NCBI GenBank assembly: GCA_963816795.1
Contig: CAWFLT010000012.1
Location: forward strand, 248,001-312,000
From: CAWFLT01 sp963816795
GTDB lineage: Bacteria; Acidobacteriota; Vicinamibacteria; Vicinamibacterales; SCN-69-37
Reading direction: 5' to 3'
DNA: 64,000 nt
Shown: in pieces, positions 37,778-49,055 of the stretch
How the letters are laid out: each line of letters starts with the position of its first letter
Position numbering within the stretch: the first letter of the stretch is position 1
The notes under the pieces: model-generated
Database searches by the model: none
What the model was told of the DNA's origin: nothing
What the model saw: only the letters and a program-made list of their open reading frames with translations
Position numbers and translations under genes: made by a program

Positions 37778-39536
37778 CTATATGGCCATCAGATCGAACT
37801 GTTCGTGGTGGAGCTGGTCGTCCATCCGGACGGTGACCGGACGACCGACCGCCCCTTCGAGCTCTCGAAACACGCTCCGGCTCTCCTCCCGGAGCGCCCG
37901 GGCAATCTCGGGGTTCACGCGGAGCACCAGGCTGTAGCCGTCGAGCTCGGCACTGACCTTCTTGACCTCGGTCAGGATGTCGTAGCAGATCGTCGCGCTG
38001 GTCTTGATCGTGCCGGTCCCTGAGCAGTACGGGCACGGCTCGGTCAGCTGCCGTTCCAGGCTGCTCTTCACGCGCTTGCGCGTGATGATGATCAGCCCGA
38101 AGTCCGACACCTGTACGGCCTTGGACGGCGCGCGATCCTTGCGGAGCTCCTGCTCGACGCCCTGCGCGACCTTCTGCCGGTTCTTCTTGTCCTCCATGTC
38201 GATGAAGTCGAGCACGATGATGCCGCCCAGGTCGCGCAGGCGGATCTGCCGGATGATCTCCTTCACCGCTTCGAGGTTGGTCTTGACGATCGTGTCTTCG
38301 AGGCGGCCGGCGGATTTCTTGCCGACGTAACGCCCCGTGTTGACGTCGATCGCCACCAGCGCCTCGGTCTGATTGATGACGATATAGCCGCCCGACTTGA
38401 GCCAGACCTTGCTGCGCAGGGCCTTGTCGATCTCGCTCTGGACGCCGTACTCGTCGAAGATCGGGTATTCCTTCGTGTACCGCTTCACGCGGTTCAGCAT
38501 GTTCGGCATGATCCGCGTCATCATGGCGACCACACGCCGGTACTCCGCTTCGTCGTCGATCCGGATCGCCGTGAACTGCTCGGTCAGGAAATCGCGCAGC
38601 AGCTTCGTGACCAGGCTTTCTTCTCGAAACAGCACGGCCGGCGTGCGCTCGTTCTCGCGCTTGCGCTGCACCTCCGTCCAGACCTGCTGGAAGTAGCTCA
38701 GGTCGGCGACGATGTCCTCTTCGGAGCGGTTGGCGGCGGCCGTCCGGATGATCACGCCGCCGGGCAGTCCCGACTGTTCACGAAACCGCTGCACGATGGT
38801 GCGCAGCCGGCGCCGCTCGTCGCGCGAGTCGATCTTCCGCGAGACGCCGAGGTGATCGACCGTCGGCATGTAGACGAGAAACCGTCCGGGCAGACTGAGG
38901 TGCGAGGTGATGCGCGCGCCCTTGGTGCCGAGCGGTTCTTTGACCACCTGGACGACGACCTCCTGCCCTTCCTTGAGCAGGTCTTCGATCTTGGTCGTTG
39001 GCGGCGTGCGTTCGGGACGCTCGCGGCTGCGACGGACCGGCTGAGGCCGGACGGGCGCCGCCACGCGCGATCTCGGAGGTGGTTCCGTTGGCGAAGACCT
39101 CAGTGCTCGATGCGACGAGGTCGGCAACGGGAGGACTCGCGAACTCCTGGTCACCCGGCGCGACGACATCCGTCGTCGTCCCGCTGGCGAGGCCCTCGGT
39201 GGCCTTCCCGCCGATCTCTCCGAGGGGTGGACCTCCGAGGTCCTGGTCCTGGCTTCCGGTCTCGCGAACCGGACCGGGTTCGTCCTCGTCCTCGAGCGCC
39301 TCTTCGGTGGGGCTGATGACGTCGGAGACGTAGAGGAACGCGTCGCGCTCGAGACCGAGGTCAACGAACGCCGATTGCATCCCGGGCAGCACCTTCGAGA
39401 CGCGGCCCTTGTAGATATTGCCGACCACGCCGCGCGAGTGCTCCCGCTCGATGAAGACTTCGACGACTTGATCGTCCTCGAGAATCGCCACGCGCGTTTC
39501 GTGCGGCGTCGAGGAGATGATCATCTCCTTGTTCAT
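37778..39536 (-). CDS. rng: Ribonuclease E/G family endoribonuclease with a repeat-rich insert, one frameshift
   Basis: Starts MNKEMIISSTPHETRVAILEDD at ATG 39536. S1 domain (GNIYKGRVSKVLPGMQSAFVDLGLERDAFLYV) is interrupted by an acidic and Gly/Thr-rich insert (bases about 39050-39320) before it resumes with GQEVVVQVVKEPLGTKGARIT. Catalytic DNase-I-like part: VAIDVNTGRYVGK and IIVLDFIDMEDKKNR supply the metal-binding Asps; CPYCSGTGT is the zinc-link. The frame changes once inside the insert, near 39060. Acts in rRNA maturation and mRNA decay. Last gene of the elongasome cluster, as is common for rng. Confidence 0.92.
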
Positions 39537-39687
39537 TCGCTGACTCCAGCGAGCCTGGCGCGCCCGGCCGGACGGCAGACCGGCAGCCCGACCGGCGAGT
39601 GCGCGATCGAACGCGCACAGCATCGCCAGCATCAGCACTGCCAGAAAGCCAAACGACATGGTCAACAAACGCACCGGCTCAAAAAGG

Positions 39688-40864
39688 TCAAGGGGACGGG
39701 TCTCGGCCTGTGGAAAACTCCAGACTCTGGCCGAGTTGCGAGTTTTCACAGCCGACCGCTTCCTTTGTAAATCGCCTCATCCTGACGTTCAGGATGAGGC
39801 CAAACCCGGCGAGCGTCGCGACGAGCGACGACCCGCCATAACTCATGAGCGGCAGGGTCAGCCCCTTCACGGGGGCCAGCCCGGCCGACATAGTGATGTT
39901 GTACAACACCTGGAAGGCAAATCCCGAGAGGATCGCGACGACGAGAAACGCCCCGACCCGGTCCTTGGCCAGCTGGGCGGCGTCGAGACTGCGCACGAGG
40001 ACGAACAGGTACAGCGCGAGCGTGACGAGCACGCCGATGAACCCGTGCTCTTCGGCCAGCACGGAGTAGACGAAATCGTTGTGCGCCACGGGCAGGAATC
40101 CGTAGCCGCCCTGCGTGCTCTGCCGGAAACCCTTGCCCATCAGGCCGCCTGACCCGACGGTGACCTTGGCCTGAATCTGCTGGTAGCCGGCGCCCCGCGG
40201 ATCGCTGCCCGGGTCGAGGAACGTCTCGACGCGCTCCTTCTGGTAGTCCTGCAGCCCGAACTGCCAGACGACGGGGGAAAGCAGCAGGGCGGCGACGGCG
40301 GCGATCGCGAGCCACCGTCATGCGCATCCCGGCCGCATAGATGACGCCGAGGTAGACCGGCACGAGCGTCGCGGCCGTGCCGAGATCGGGCTGGGCCAGA
40401 ATCAGCCAGACCGGCACCGCCAGCAGCGCCGCCGCCAATGAGAATCTCGGACATCGAGCGCGCGCTCCGCCGGCTCTCGCCGTAGAACATCGCCAGCACG
40501 AGCGCCATCGTCAGCCGCGCGAACTCCGACGGCTGCAGCGAGAACCCGCCCAGATCGATCCACCGCCGTGCCCCGCCCCGGACGACGCCGAACTGCGAGA
40601 CGTACACGAGCGCCAGCACGAGCCCGGCGTAGATGAAGAGCGACCGCTGCGCGAGCGTTCGGTAGTCGATCACGAGACACAGCCCATCGCGACCAGCCCG
40701 ATCGGCAGCGCGTAGACCTGCATCCAGAACTCGGCGCCGGGCTGGTTGGTGCGGACGTTCCAGGTGACGGAGTAGATCGTCGAGAGCCCGACGAGCGTGA
40801 GCGCGACGACGGCCAGCACCAGCGGCCAGTCGAGATGGGCGGAAAGACGACGTTCGACGATCAT
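39688..40864 (-). CDS. rodA: Rod-shape SEDS glycosyltransferase RodA with repeat-encoded tail, frameshifted
   Basis: SEDS-family peptidoglycan polymerase paired with PBP2. Starts MIVERRLSAHLDWPLVLAVV at ATG 40864, overlapping the mrdA stop. Motifs: GARRWIDLGGFSLQPSEFARL, LAQPDLGTA, GFLPVAHNDFVYSVLAEEHGFIG and GLTLPLMSYGGSSLVATLAGFGLILNV. The normal end would be shortly after MRRFTKE; instead the frame runs through a palindromic element (ENSQLGQSLEFSTGRDPSP) to tga. Indels near 40680, 40440 and 40320. Confidence 0.92.
39690..39756. repeat. Palindromic element (acgggtctcg family) forming the 3' end of rodA
   Basis: Arms about ggcctgtggaaaactc (39705-39720) and gagttttcacagcc (39739-39752), with outer ggggacgggtctcgg. 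Shares sequence, orientation and reading frame with the deoA copy at 30556-30638. Confidence 0.8.
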
Positions 40865-42823
40865 CGGCGGGGCTCGCGACTCGAGGTTCCGGGGGTTCCG
40901 GGGGTTCCGCCGGTTCCGGGGGTTCGGGGTTCTGCCGTAGGCGCGGGCGCCGCGACCGGCGTGGCGACGACTGGCGTGGGCCACACCGGCAGCGGCCGTC
41001 CTTCCTGCTTCGCGAAGAACGTCTCGAGCACGTGCTTGGCGATCGGCGCGGCCGACGAGCCGTGCAGTCCGTGCTCGGCGAAGACAACGCCGGCGATCTG
41101 CGGGTTGTCGCGCGGCGCGAAGAAGACGAAGAAGCCGTGGTCGCGGACGTCGATCTTGCCCGCGGCCGCACGCGCGCCGTCGAGCGAGATGACCTGCGCC
41201 GTGCCGGTCTTGCCCGACACGTCCTTGCCGGGCAGATGCGACCGTCGCGCCGTGCCGCGCTCGCCGTTGACGACCAGCCAGAGGCCGTCGCGCACGGCCT
41301 GCAGCACGTCCGGGCGGATGTCGAACTGCGATCGCGGCTGCGGCGCCGGCATCGGCTTCCAGCCCTTGCCGTCCTCGTCGATCGCCTGGACGAGGTGCGG
41401 CGTGACCAGCGTGCCGCCATTCGCCACCGTCGAGATCATCGTCGCCAGCGCGATCGGCGTGACGGACACGGCGCCCTGGCCGATCGAGACCGAGATCGTC
41501 TCGCCCGGGTACCACGGCTGCTTGCGGACGCGCTTGCTCCACTCGGTGGACGGGACGAGGCTCTCAATTCTCGCCCGGCAGATCGATGCCGGTCTTGCCG
41601 ACGAGGCCGAGCTTGGCGGCGTACTCGTGGATCGTGTCGATCTTCATCCGGTCGCCGACCGTGTAGAAGTACACGTTGCACGACTGCTCGATGGCGTGCC
41701 GCAGATCGACGAGGCCGTGGCCGCCCTTGCGGCTGCACTGAAAGGAGCGGCCGTAGAAGGTCTGCGACCCCGGACAGAAGACCTTGAAGTCCGGCGTGAT
41801 GACGCCCTCGCTGAGCGCGGCGATCGCCATCACGATCTTGAACGTCGATCCGGGCGAGTAGCGTGCCCTGAATCAGCCGGTTCTCGAGCGGCTTCAGCGG
41901 ATCCTTGTTGAGCTCGGCCCACTTCGCGCTCTCGATGCCGACCGCGAAGTCGTTCGGGTCGTAGGCCGGCAGGCTCGTCATCGCGAGAATCTCGCCGGTG
42001 CGCGGATCGAGGAACGCCGCCGCGCCGGCGAAGCCGCGTCTTGTGGAACGCGTCTTCGAGCGCGCGCTGCAGGTCGTAGTCGATCGTCAGCTGCAGCCGC
42101 TTGCCTTCGGTCGGCGGTCTCGTCGCCGAGCTCGTCGATTTCGCGGCCGACGCTGTTGACGACGACGTTGCGGCTGCCGTCGACGCCCATGAGGCTGCGC
42201 GTTGTAGATGCGCTCGACGCCGGTCTGCCCGACGATCGCGCCGGCCTCGAGCCCGGCGAACTCCGGCCGCTCGAGCTGCGCCTCCTGAATCTCGCCGACG
42301 TAGCCGAACAGGTGCGCCGCCAGGCCGCCCTCCGGATACGCGCGCGTCGGCACTGCTGCACGACGACGCCCGGCAGCTCGAGCTGCCGCGCCCGCACGGC
42401 GACGACCTGCGCGAACGTCGCGTGCTCGATGACCGGAATCGGCCGGAACGACGCCTCGCGCCGATGCCGCTGCACGATCTCGCGAATCGCCTGCTCGTCG
42501 ACGCCGGTCGCGCGTCGGCGAGGACTCCGGCGACCGCCTCGAGGTTGGTCAGTCCGCTCGCGGACGATCGCGATCGTGAACGAGTCGCGATTCTCGACGA
42601 GGACGCGGCCGTTGCGGTCGAACAGCACGCCGCGCGGCGCGCGCAGCGGAATCGTGCGCAGGTAGTTGTTGTCGGCCCACTCCGGTAGAACTTGTGCTGC
42701 ACGACCTGCAGGATCCAGAACCCGACGGCGAGCACGCTGAAGCAGACGATGACGCCGATGCGCAGCACCATGCAGCCGTGGTCGCAGGCTCTGGCGATCT
42801 TCGAACGCGCCAGGAGTCAGCAT
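40861..42823 (-). CDS. mrdA: Penicillin-binding protein 2 (transpeptidase of the elongasome), frameshifted
   Basis: N-terminal transmembrane helix (MVLRIGVIVCFSVLAVGFWILQVV), PBP dimer domain (NNYLRTIPLRAPRGVLFDRNGRVLVEN, GYVGEIQ), then the transpeptidase with SPGSTFKIVMA (SxxK), SCNVYFYTVGDRM (SxN) and SGKTGTAQV (KTGT). Cross-links peptidoglycan made by RodA. The C-terminal tail (RTPGTGGTPGTPGTSS) is encoded by tandem ggttccgggg units at about 40870-40925. ATG 42823 overlaps the end of mreD; the stop overlaps the rodA ATG. Many single-base indels of both signs (for example a lost g near 42682). Confidence 0.9.
40884..40927. repeat. Tandem gttccgggg repeat at the 3' end of mrdA
   Basis: Four to five 9-base units in the coding region produce a GTPGTPGT tail on PBP2. 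The unit length keeps frame, so copy number could vary without breaking rodA coupling. Confidence 0.75.
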
Positions 42824-43361
42824 CGCGATTCCCTTACCACTGCCGCCGGCCCCAGCTCGACCGCCGGCTCACCCGGCCGCGGTCGATACGCGCCCGGCAG
42901 CGCCTCGGTCAGCGTGGAAGGCGACCAGGCCGCACGACCGCGTTGATCGCCGTCTCCCCCAGCATAGCCGCCCACGAGCAGCCCCGGCCACTGCTGGTCG
43001 ATCAGGGCCTGCAGCGCCGAGCATCACGAGCCGGTGCAGGACCGTCGCGCCGGCGACGATCACCGCCCGCGCCTGCGGCTTGGCCACCACGAACTGCGTG
43101 CCGATGACGCCCGCGGCGAAGCCCGACCAGCGTCTTGGCCAGGCCGCCGACGCCGACGATGCCGCCCGACAGCACGTCCTGCAGCAGGCCGCCGATCGTG
43201 CCGGCGAGCATGCCGGCGACCGGCCCCCACTGCAGCGCGACGAAGACGACGCCGACGAGCACGAGGTCGAACACCCACCGGCCGCCGACCGTGTAGCGCG
43301 CCAGCGTCACCTGCAGGAGGACCGCGACGATCACGGCGGCGACGACGGCGGTGAGCTTCAC
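42817..43361 (-). CDS. mreD: Rod-shape protein MreD, frameshifted
   Basis: Small membrane protein of the elongasome: MKLTAVVAAVIVAVLLQVTLARYTVGGRWVFDLVLVGVVFVAL, then GMLAGTIGGLLQDVLSGGIVGVGGLAKTLVG, GVIGTQFVV and HRLVMLG; C terminus ...GPAAVVRESRC. ATG 43361 overlaps the mreC stop, and its own stop overlaps the mrdA start. Indels near 43124, 43022 and 42915. Confidence 0.85.
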
Positions 43362-44186
43362 TGATCGCGCCCTGTCGGCCGGCGGTCGAGCACGACGAGC
43401 ACGACGTCGATGTGGGAGAAGTCGACGGCCGGCCGGACGGCGATCTCCGCGGTCCTTGCCGCTGCCGCTCGACCGCCTCGACCGTGCCGATCAGGAAGCC
43501 CTGCGGGATAGATGCCGTCCTGGCCGGACGTGAGCACGCGCTCGCCGAGCTGCGATCGTCGACGAGCGGCGAGACCAGCTCGAGGCGCAGCCGGCCGTCG
43601 GCCTGCCCGCCGGCCACGATGCCGGCGCTCGCCGCTCTTCTCGAGCAGCGCGCCGCGCCGGCGGACTCGATCGATCAGCAACTGCACGAGCGCCGCGCGG
43701 CGCCGCCGGCCGGCCGATGACGCGGCCGACGACGCCGCGCGCCGGCGATCACCGCCATGTTCGGCTCGACGCCGTCGCGCGCGCCGCGATCGATCGTGAC
43801 GGTCAGCGCCCCGGGCGACGGATTGCCGGCGATGACGCGCGCCGCCAGCGTCGGCGCGACGAGGCTCTGCTGCAGGCCGAGCGCCTCCTCGAGCGCGCCG
43901 GTGCGACTGGCCTGGCGCGCTCGGCCTGCAACTCGCCCTCGAGCTCGAGGACCCGCGCGCGCAGCGCCTCGTTGTCGCGCGCGACGCCGCGCAGCGCGAA
44001 GTAGTCGGTCCAGAGCCGCTGACGCCGTCGGCGATCGCCGGCCGCCAGTCCGCTGCACCGCGGCGAACGTCGCCGAACGCGACCGGCTCGAGCACCGGCA
44101 CGCCGCCTCGACTGCACCTGCGCCGAAATCAGCAGCACGTGGCCCAGACAGATGACGATGAGCAGGACGAGGAGGCGGCGGCGCAT
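43358..44186 (-). CDS. mreC: Rod-shape protein MreC, frameshifted
   Basis: MRRRLLVLLIVICLGHVLLISAQVQ membrane anchor, coiled coil (LWTDYFALRGVARDNEALRARVLELEGELQAE), then beta domains: ARVIAGNPSPGALTVTIDRGARDGVEPNMAV, GVVGRVIG, ALVQLLIDR, GERVLTSGQDGIYPQGFLIGTV. The C terminus reads VRPAVDFSHIDVVLVVLDRR. Scaffolds the Rod complex in the periplasm. ATG 44186. At least eight indels. Confidence 0.87.
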
Positions 44187-44194
44187 GTCAGTAC

Positions 44195-44244
44195 GACATC
44201 GGGTGTCGTTTCCTCAGGATCGCGTGAAAACGACACCCGACGTC
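44195..44244. terminator. 17-bp inverted repeat between mreB and mreC
   Basis: Arms 44195-44211 and 44228-44244 (gacatcgggtgtcgttt against its complement) differ at one base; loop 16 bases. It starts directly after the mreB stop. It could be an internal attenuator that lowers mreC-rodA transcripts relative to mreB, or an inserted palindromic repeat; no T-run follows. Confidence 0.65.
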
Positions 44245-45271
<1,027 letters not shown>

Positions 45272-46756
45272 TGCAGCTCCTGTTCTTCCTGTGGCGGCGC
45301 GCGCGCCCTCGTCGCGGCCCGCGACGTGGATGCCGTTCTTGCCCGTGACCTTAACACGATACATCGCCGCGTCGGCCGCCTGGAGCAGGCCTTCCGCTGT
45401 ATCGGCGACATCGGGCAGCGTCGCCACCCCAATCGAGGCGGTGATCCGGTTGCCCGGGCCGCGGTCGGCGAGGAACACGTACCGCTGGATGCGGTCGCGG
45501 AGGCGTCGGGCGACCGACTGGGCGCCCTCGATCCCGGTTTCCGGCAGGAGGATGGCGAACTCGTCGCCGCCGAACCGCGCGACGATGTCGGTCTCGCGGG
45601 CGCTCCCGCGAATGACGTCGGCCGCCTCGATGAGCGCGCGGCTGCCCAGCAGGTGGCCGTGCGCGTCGTTGATCCGCTTGAACCCGTCGAGATCGATGAA
45701 GAGCAGCGACAGCGGCCAGCCGCTGCGCATCGCGCGCTTGGTTTCCTTGCGGAGCGCGTCGTTCAGGTACCGCGAGTTGTAGAGCTGCGTCAGGTCGTCG
45801 GTGACCGACAGCGCCTCGGCGCGCGCGACGCGCAGCGCGTGCGCAAGCGCGTAGGCCGCCGGCTCGACGCAGGACGCCAGCGCGTCCACGAGCTCCGGCG
45901 AGAGCGACCGGCAGCCGGCGCGGCCGGCCGTGGTCGACCCCGACCAGGACGCCGACGACGTCCCCGCCGGCGACGAGCGGCCAGCCGAGGACCGTGACCT
46001 CGGCCTGCGTCGGCGCGCTCGGCGCCGACCGCCATCCGCTCGGTGACGTAGCTGGTCGTCGCGGACCGCCGCCTTGCCGCTGCGCACGACGACCTCGGCG
46101 ATCTCGTCGCCGGCGTCCTGAACGACGCGCTCGGCTTCGCGGTCGTCGAGCCGGCGGACGCTGCCGTCCGGCTCGACCGCCATCACGGACCACTCGGTCA
46201 GCGGCAGCCAGTCGCCGAGCCGCGCCGACGAGCGCGCTGGCGACGCCCGGCCGGATCGGTCGACGCGTTGACCGCGCGCATGAGCTCGCTCACCGCTTCG
46301 GTCCGCCGCGACAGCCGGACGAGACGCGGCGCCGCCGCGTCGAGGCGATCGGCCAGATCGACGACCGCCGGCAGGCCGAGCGCGCGCTCGACGTCGACGA
46401 GCCGCACGGGCGTCGACAGATGGCGGCGGAAGCCGAGCGCGCGCGAGAGGTCGAGCGAGGGCGGGATTGCTCGCGAGGCTGTACGACGCGGCCGGCACGC
46501 CTTCGATCAGTCGCCGATGCGCGAATCCGCGCGCGTCCTCCGGCGCCAGCTCCCAGAGCACGCCGGCGACGTCCTCGCGGCAGCGTCCACGTGGATGCCC
46601 TGCCAGATCAGCAGGAGCTCGACGCCGCTGACCATGCGCAACGGCGCGAGGTGCTCCTGGACGTCTTCGCTGCGATGAAAGACCGCGAGGCGAAGCACAG
46701 TCGCGAGCCGGCGTCGGCGCTGGGGATGACGACTTCGTCGCTTGTGCTTCGGGCAT
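45272..46756 (-). CDS. GGDEF (diguanylate cyclase) protein with upstream GAF-like region, frameshifted
   Basis: About 490 residues from ATG 46756 (MPEAQATKSSSPAP). The middle region has GAF-like strands (LTEWSVMAVEPDGSVRRL, VTVLGWPLVAGGDVVGVLVG). The C-terminal GGDEF domain is complete: DDLTQLYNSRYLNDAL, LLFIDLDGFKRINDAHGH, VARFGGDEFAILLPETG, ITASIGVATLP, ADAAMYRVKVTGKNGI. Catalytic residues are intact, so it should make c-di-GMP; no clear I-site (RxxD) precedes GGDEF. The frame continues into mreB; correcting one base would place TGA over the TTG start. Heads the elongasome operon. Confidence 0.85.
45277..45281 (-). promoter_or_regulatory. Shine-Dalgarno supporting the TTG start of mreB
   Basis: aggag on the minus strand, five bases before TTG 45271. 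No ATG or GTG is available nearby in the right frame. Confidence 0.7.
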
Positions 46757-46962
46757 GCCCTCGCGGACGCGTCCCGAGAGACACGGACCGCGGCCACTAT
46801 ACCACGCGATTTGCGATCGGACGTCACGGCGATCCGGGCACCGAGATTCGGCGTCGCCGGGTCCGGTGCCGCGCAATGCGGGCGCTTGGAACGGGTCTCG
46901 CCCGGCCCGACCCGGGCTCCGCCATGGCATAATTGTCCGTTTTGGCAGGGAGACCGTTCCAC
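46757..46962. promoter_or_regulatory. Divergent intergenic region between the GGDEF-mre operon and the ppiD-like gene
   Basis: 206 bp. Must hold the promoter of the leftward elongasome operon (ccactataccacg near 46794 is -10-like) and of the rightward isomerase gene (cataattg near 46927; cagggaga near 46946 as ribosome site). No operator repeats seen. Confidence 0.4.
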
Positions 46963-48894
46963 GTGACGATGCTCGATCGGATGCGGCGGCACCAGGGCCT
47001 GGCTCAAGTGGAGCCTCGGCATCGTCGTGCTGACGTTCATCGCTTCTCTACATCCCGAGCTTCCTGCAGCAGGACGGCGTCGGCGCGGCGCCGACCGACA
47101 CGCTCGCGACCGTCGACGGCCGCCCCGTCACCGTCGGCGCCTATCAGCGCGCCTACCAGCCGCAGGTCGAGCCAGCTGCGCTCCGCCTACGGCGACCAGT
47201 TCAACGACCAGATGCTCAGCAGCTCGGCATCTGCCTCAGCGGCTCATCCAGCAGCTCGATCGACGACGAGGCGATGCTCGCCGAAGCCGACCGGCTCGGC
47301 ATCCGGGTCTCGGACGCCGAGCTGCGGGAGCGCATCCTCCGGATGCCCGAGTTCCAGGAGAACGGCCAGTTCGTCGGCGACGCAGCGCTACCGCGCGATC
47401 CTGCGCATGCAGCGCCCGCCGCTGACGCCGGCCGAGTTCGAGAATCGAGGTCCGCGCAGCTCGCTCATCGGCGAGAAGCTCCAGGCGCGCGGTCACCGGC
47501 TGGATCCACGTGCCGACGCCGACGTCGACAAGCGAGTACCGGCAAGCGCAACGAGAAGGTGAAGCTCGAGCTCGCGATCTTCACGGCGAACCAGTTCCGG
47601 ACCGGCATCCAGCCGACCGACGCCGAGCTCCAGGCGCAGTTCGACGCGAACACGGAGACGTACCGGCTGCCCGAGAAGCGCCGCGTCCGCTATCCTCGCG
47701 ATCGACGCCGAGGCGCTGCGCGCCAAGATGACGGTGACGCCGCAGGAAGTCGAGGCGCGGTACCAGCAGAACATCGCGACGTACTCGACGCCCGAGCAGG
47801 TCCGCGCCAGCCACATCCTGCTTCAAGACCGAAGGCAAGGACGAGGCGGCGGTGAAGAAGCTGGCCGAGGCCGTGCTCGCCAAGGTCAAGGCCGGCGGGG
47901 ACTTCGCCGCGCTGGCCAAGCAGTACTCCGAGGACGGCGTCCAAGGACAAGGGCGGCGACCTCGACTACTTCGGCCGCGGCGCGATGGTGAAGGAGTTCG
48001 AGGACGCCGCGCTGGGCGCTCGAGCGTCGGGCAAGTCAGCGACCTCGTGAAGTCGCAGTTCGGCTTCCACATCATCAAGCTCACCGACAAGACGCGCCGC
48101 GACGACGCGGACGCTCGCCGAGGTCAAGCCGCAGCTCGAGGATCAGATCAAGACCGAGAAGGCCCAGGCCGAGGCCGTCGAAGCTGGCCGACGAGGTCGC
48201 CGAAGGACATCGACGACCCGGCCGACCTCGATCGCGTCGCCGCGGCGCGCGGCCTGACCGTCGGCGACTCCGGCCTGTTCGCGCGCGACGAGCCGCTCGC
48301 CGGCCTCGGCTTCGCGCCGGCCGTCGCGGCCGAGGCGTTCGCGCTCGAGCAGGGCAAGGTCAGCGGCATGCTGCAGACCAATCAGGGCTTCGCGTTCATC
48401 ACCGCTGACCGAGATCAAGCCGTCGGCGCTGCCGACGCTCGACGAGGTGAGGACAAGGTGACGGACGACGTCATCCGGCTCAAGGCGGTCGAGGTCGCGC
48501 GAGCCAAGGCGGCGACGATGGCGCAAGGCGGCCAAGGCGAACTTCGCCGCCGCGGCCAAGGCCGCCGGCGTCGAGGTCAAGACGACCGAGCTCATCACCC
48601 GCGGCTCGGCGCTGCCCGGAGGTCGGCGTCAACACAGACGGTCGACGACGCGGTCTTCGCGCTGAAGGCCGGCGAGACGACCGCGCCGATCGCCACCGAC
48701 AACGCCGTCGTCGTCGCGCGCGTCAAGGAACGGCAGGACATCACGCCGGACGACATGGCCAAGTCGCGGCCCGGACGGCTGCGCGCCGAGCTGCTGCAGC
48801 AGCGCGGCGGCGAGTTCTTCGCCGCCTACATGACCAAGGCGCGCGACGATGACGATCGCTACAACGAGACGCGCTCAAGCGATGCGGGCGCTAA
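46963..48894 (+). CDS. PpiD/SurA-type peptidyl-prolyl isomerase, membrane-anchored, frameshifted
   Basis: About 640 residues. GTG 46963 then MLDRMRRHQG and a membrane segment (LGIVVLTFIAFFYI-like), SurA-N-like helical part (VDGRPVTVGAYQRAY, LGIRVSDAELRERILRMPEFQ), a parvulin domain (VRASHILL, GGDFAALAKQYSEDG, GGDLDYFGRGAMVKEF, SQFGFHIIKLTDK), and a C-terminal SurA-like portion. Folds secreted proteins in the periplasm. More than a dozen indels; the end is placed at taa 48892-48894 but is approximate. Confidence 0.82.
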
Positions 48895-49055
48895 GAGCGC
48901 GAGTCGCTGCACGGGACGGACGGTAGCGCGTGAAGATGCGGAGCGGCACTCGAGGACGCTGACGACGGGCGCCGCCGGAAAGCGCTTCGAGCGCGTCTCG
49001 CCGAAGCTTCGCGACCCGTCAAGCGCGGTAGCTCCGCGGACTCCGACTTCTAGTC

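Noticed and set aside
46880..46925. acgggtctcgcccgg near the GGDEF gene as another copy of the deoA/rodA palindrome
   Set aside because: Only about 15 bases agree and no matching arm follows.
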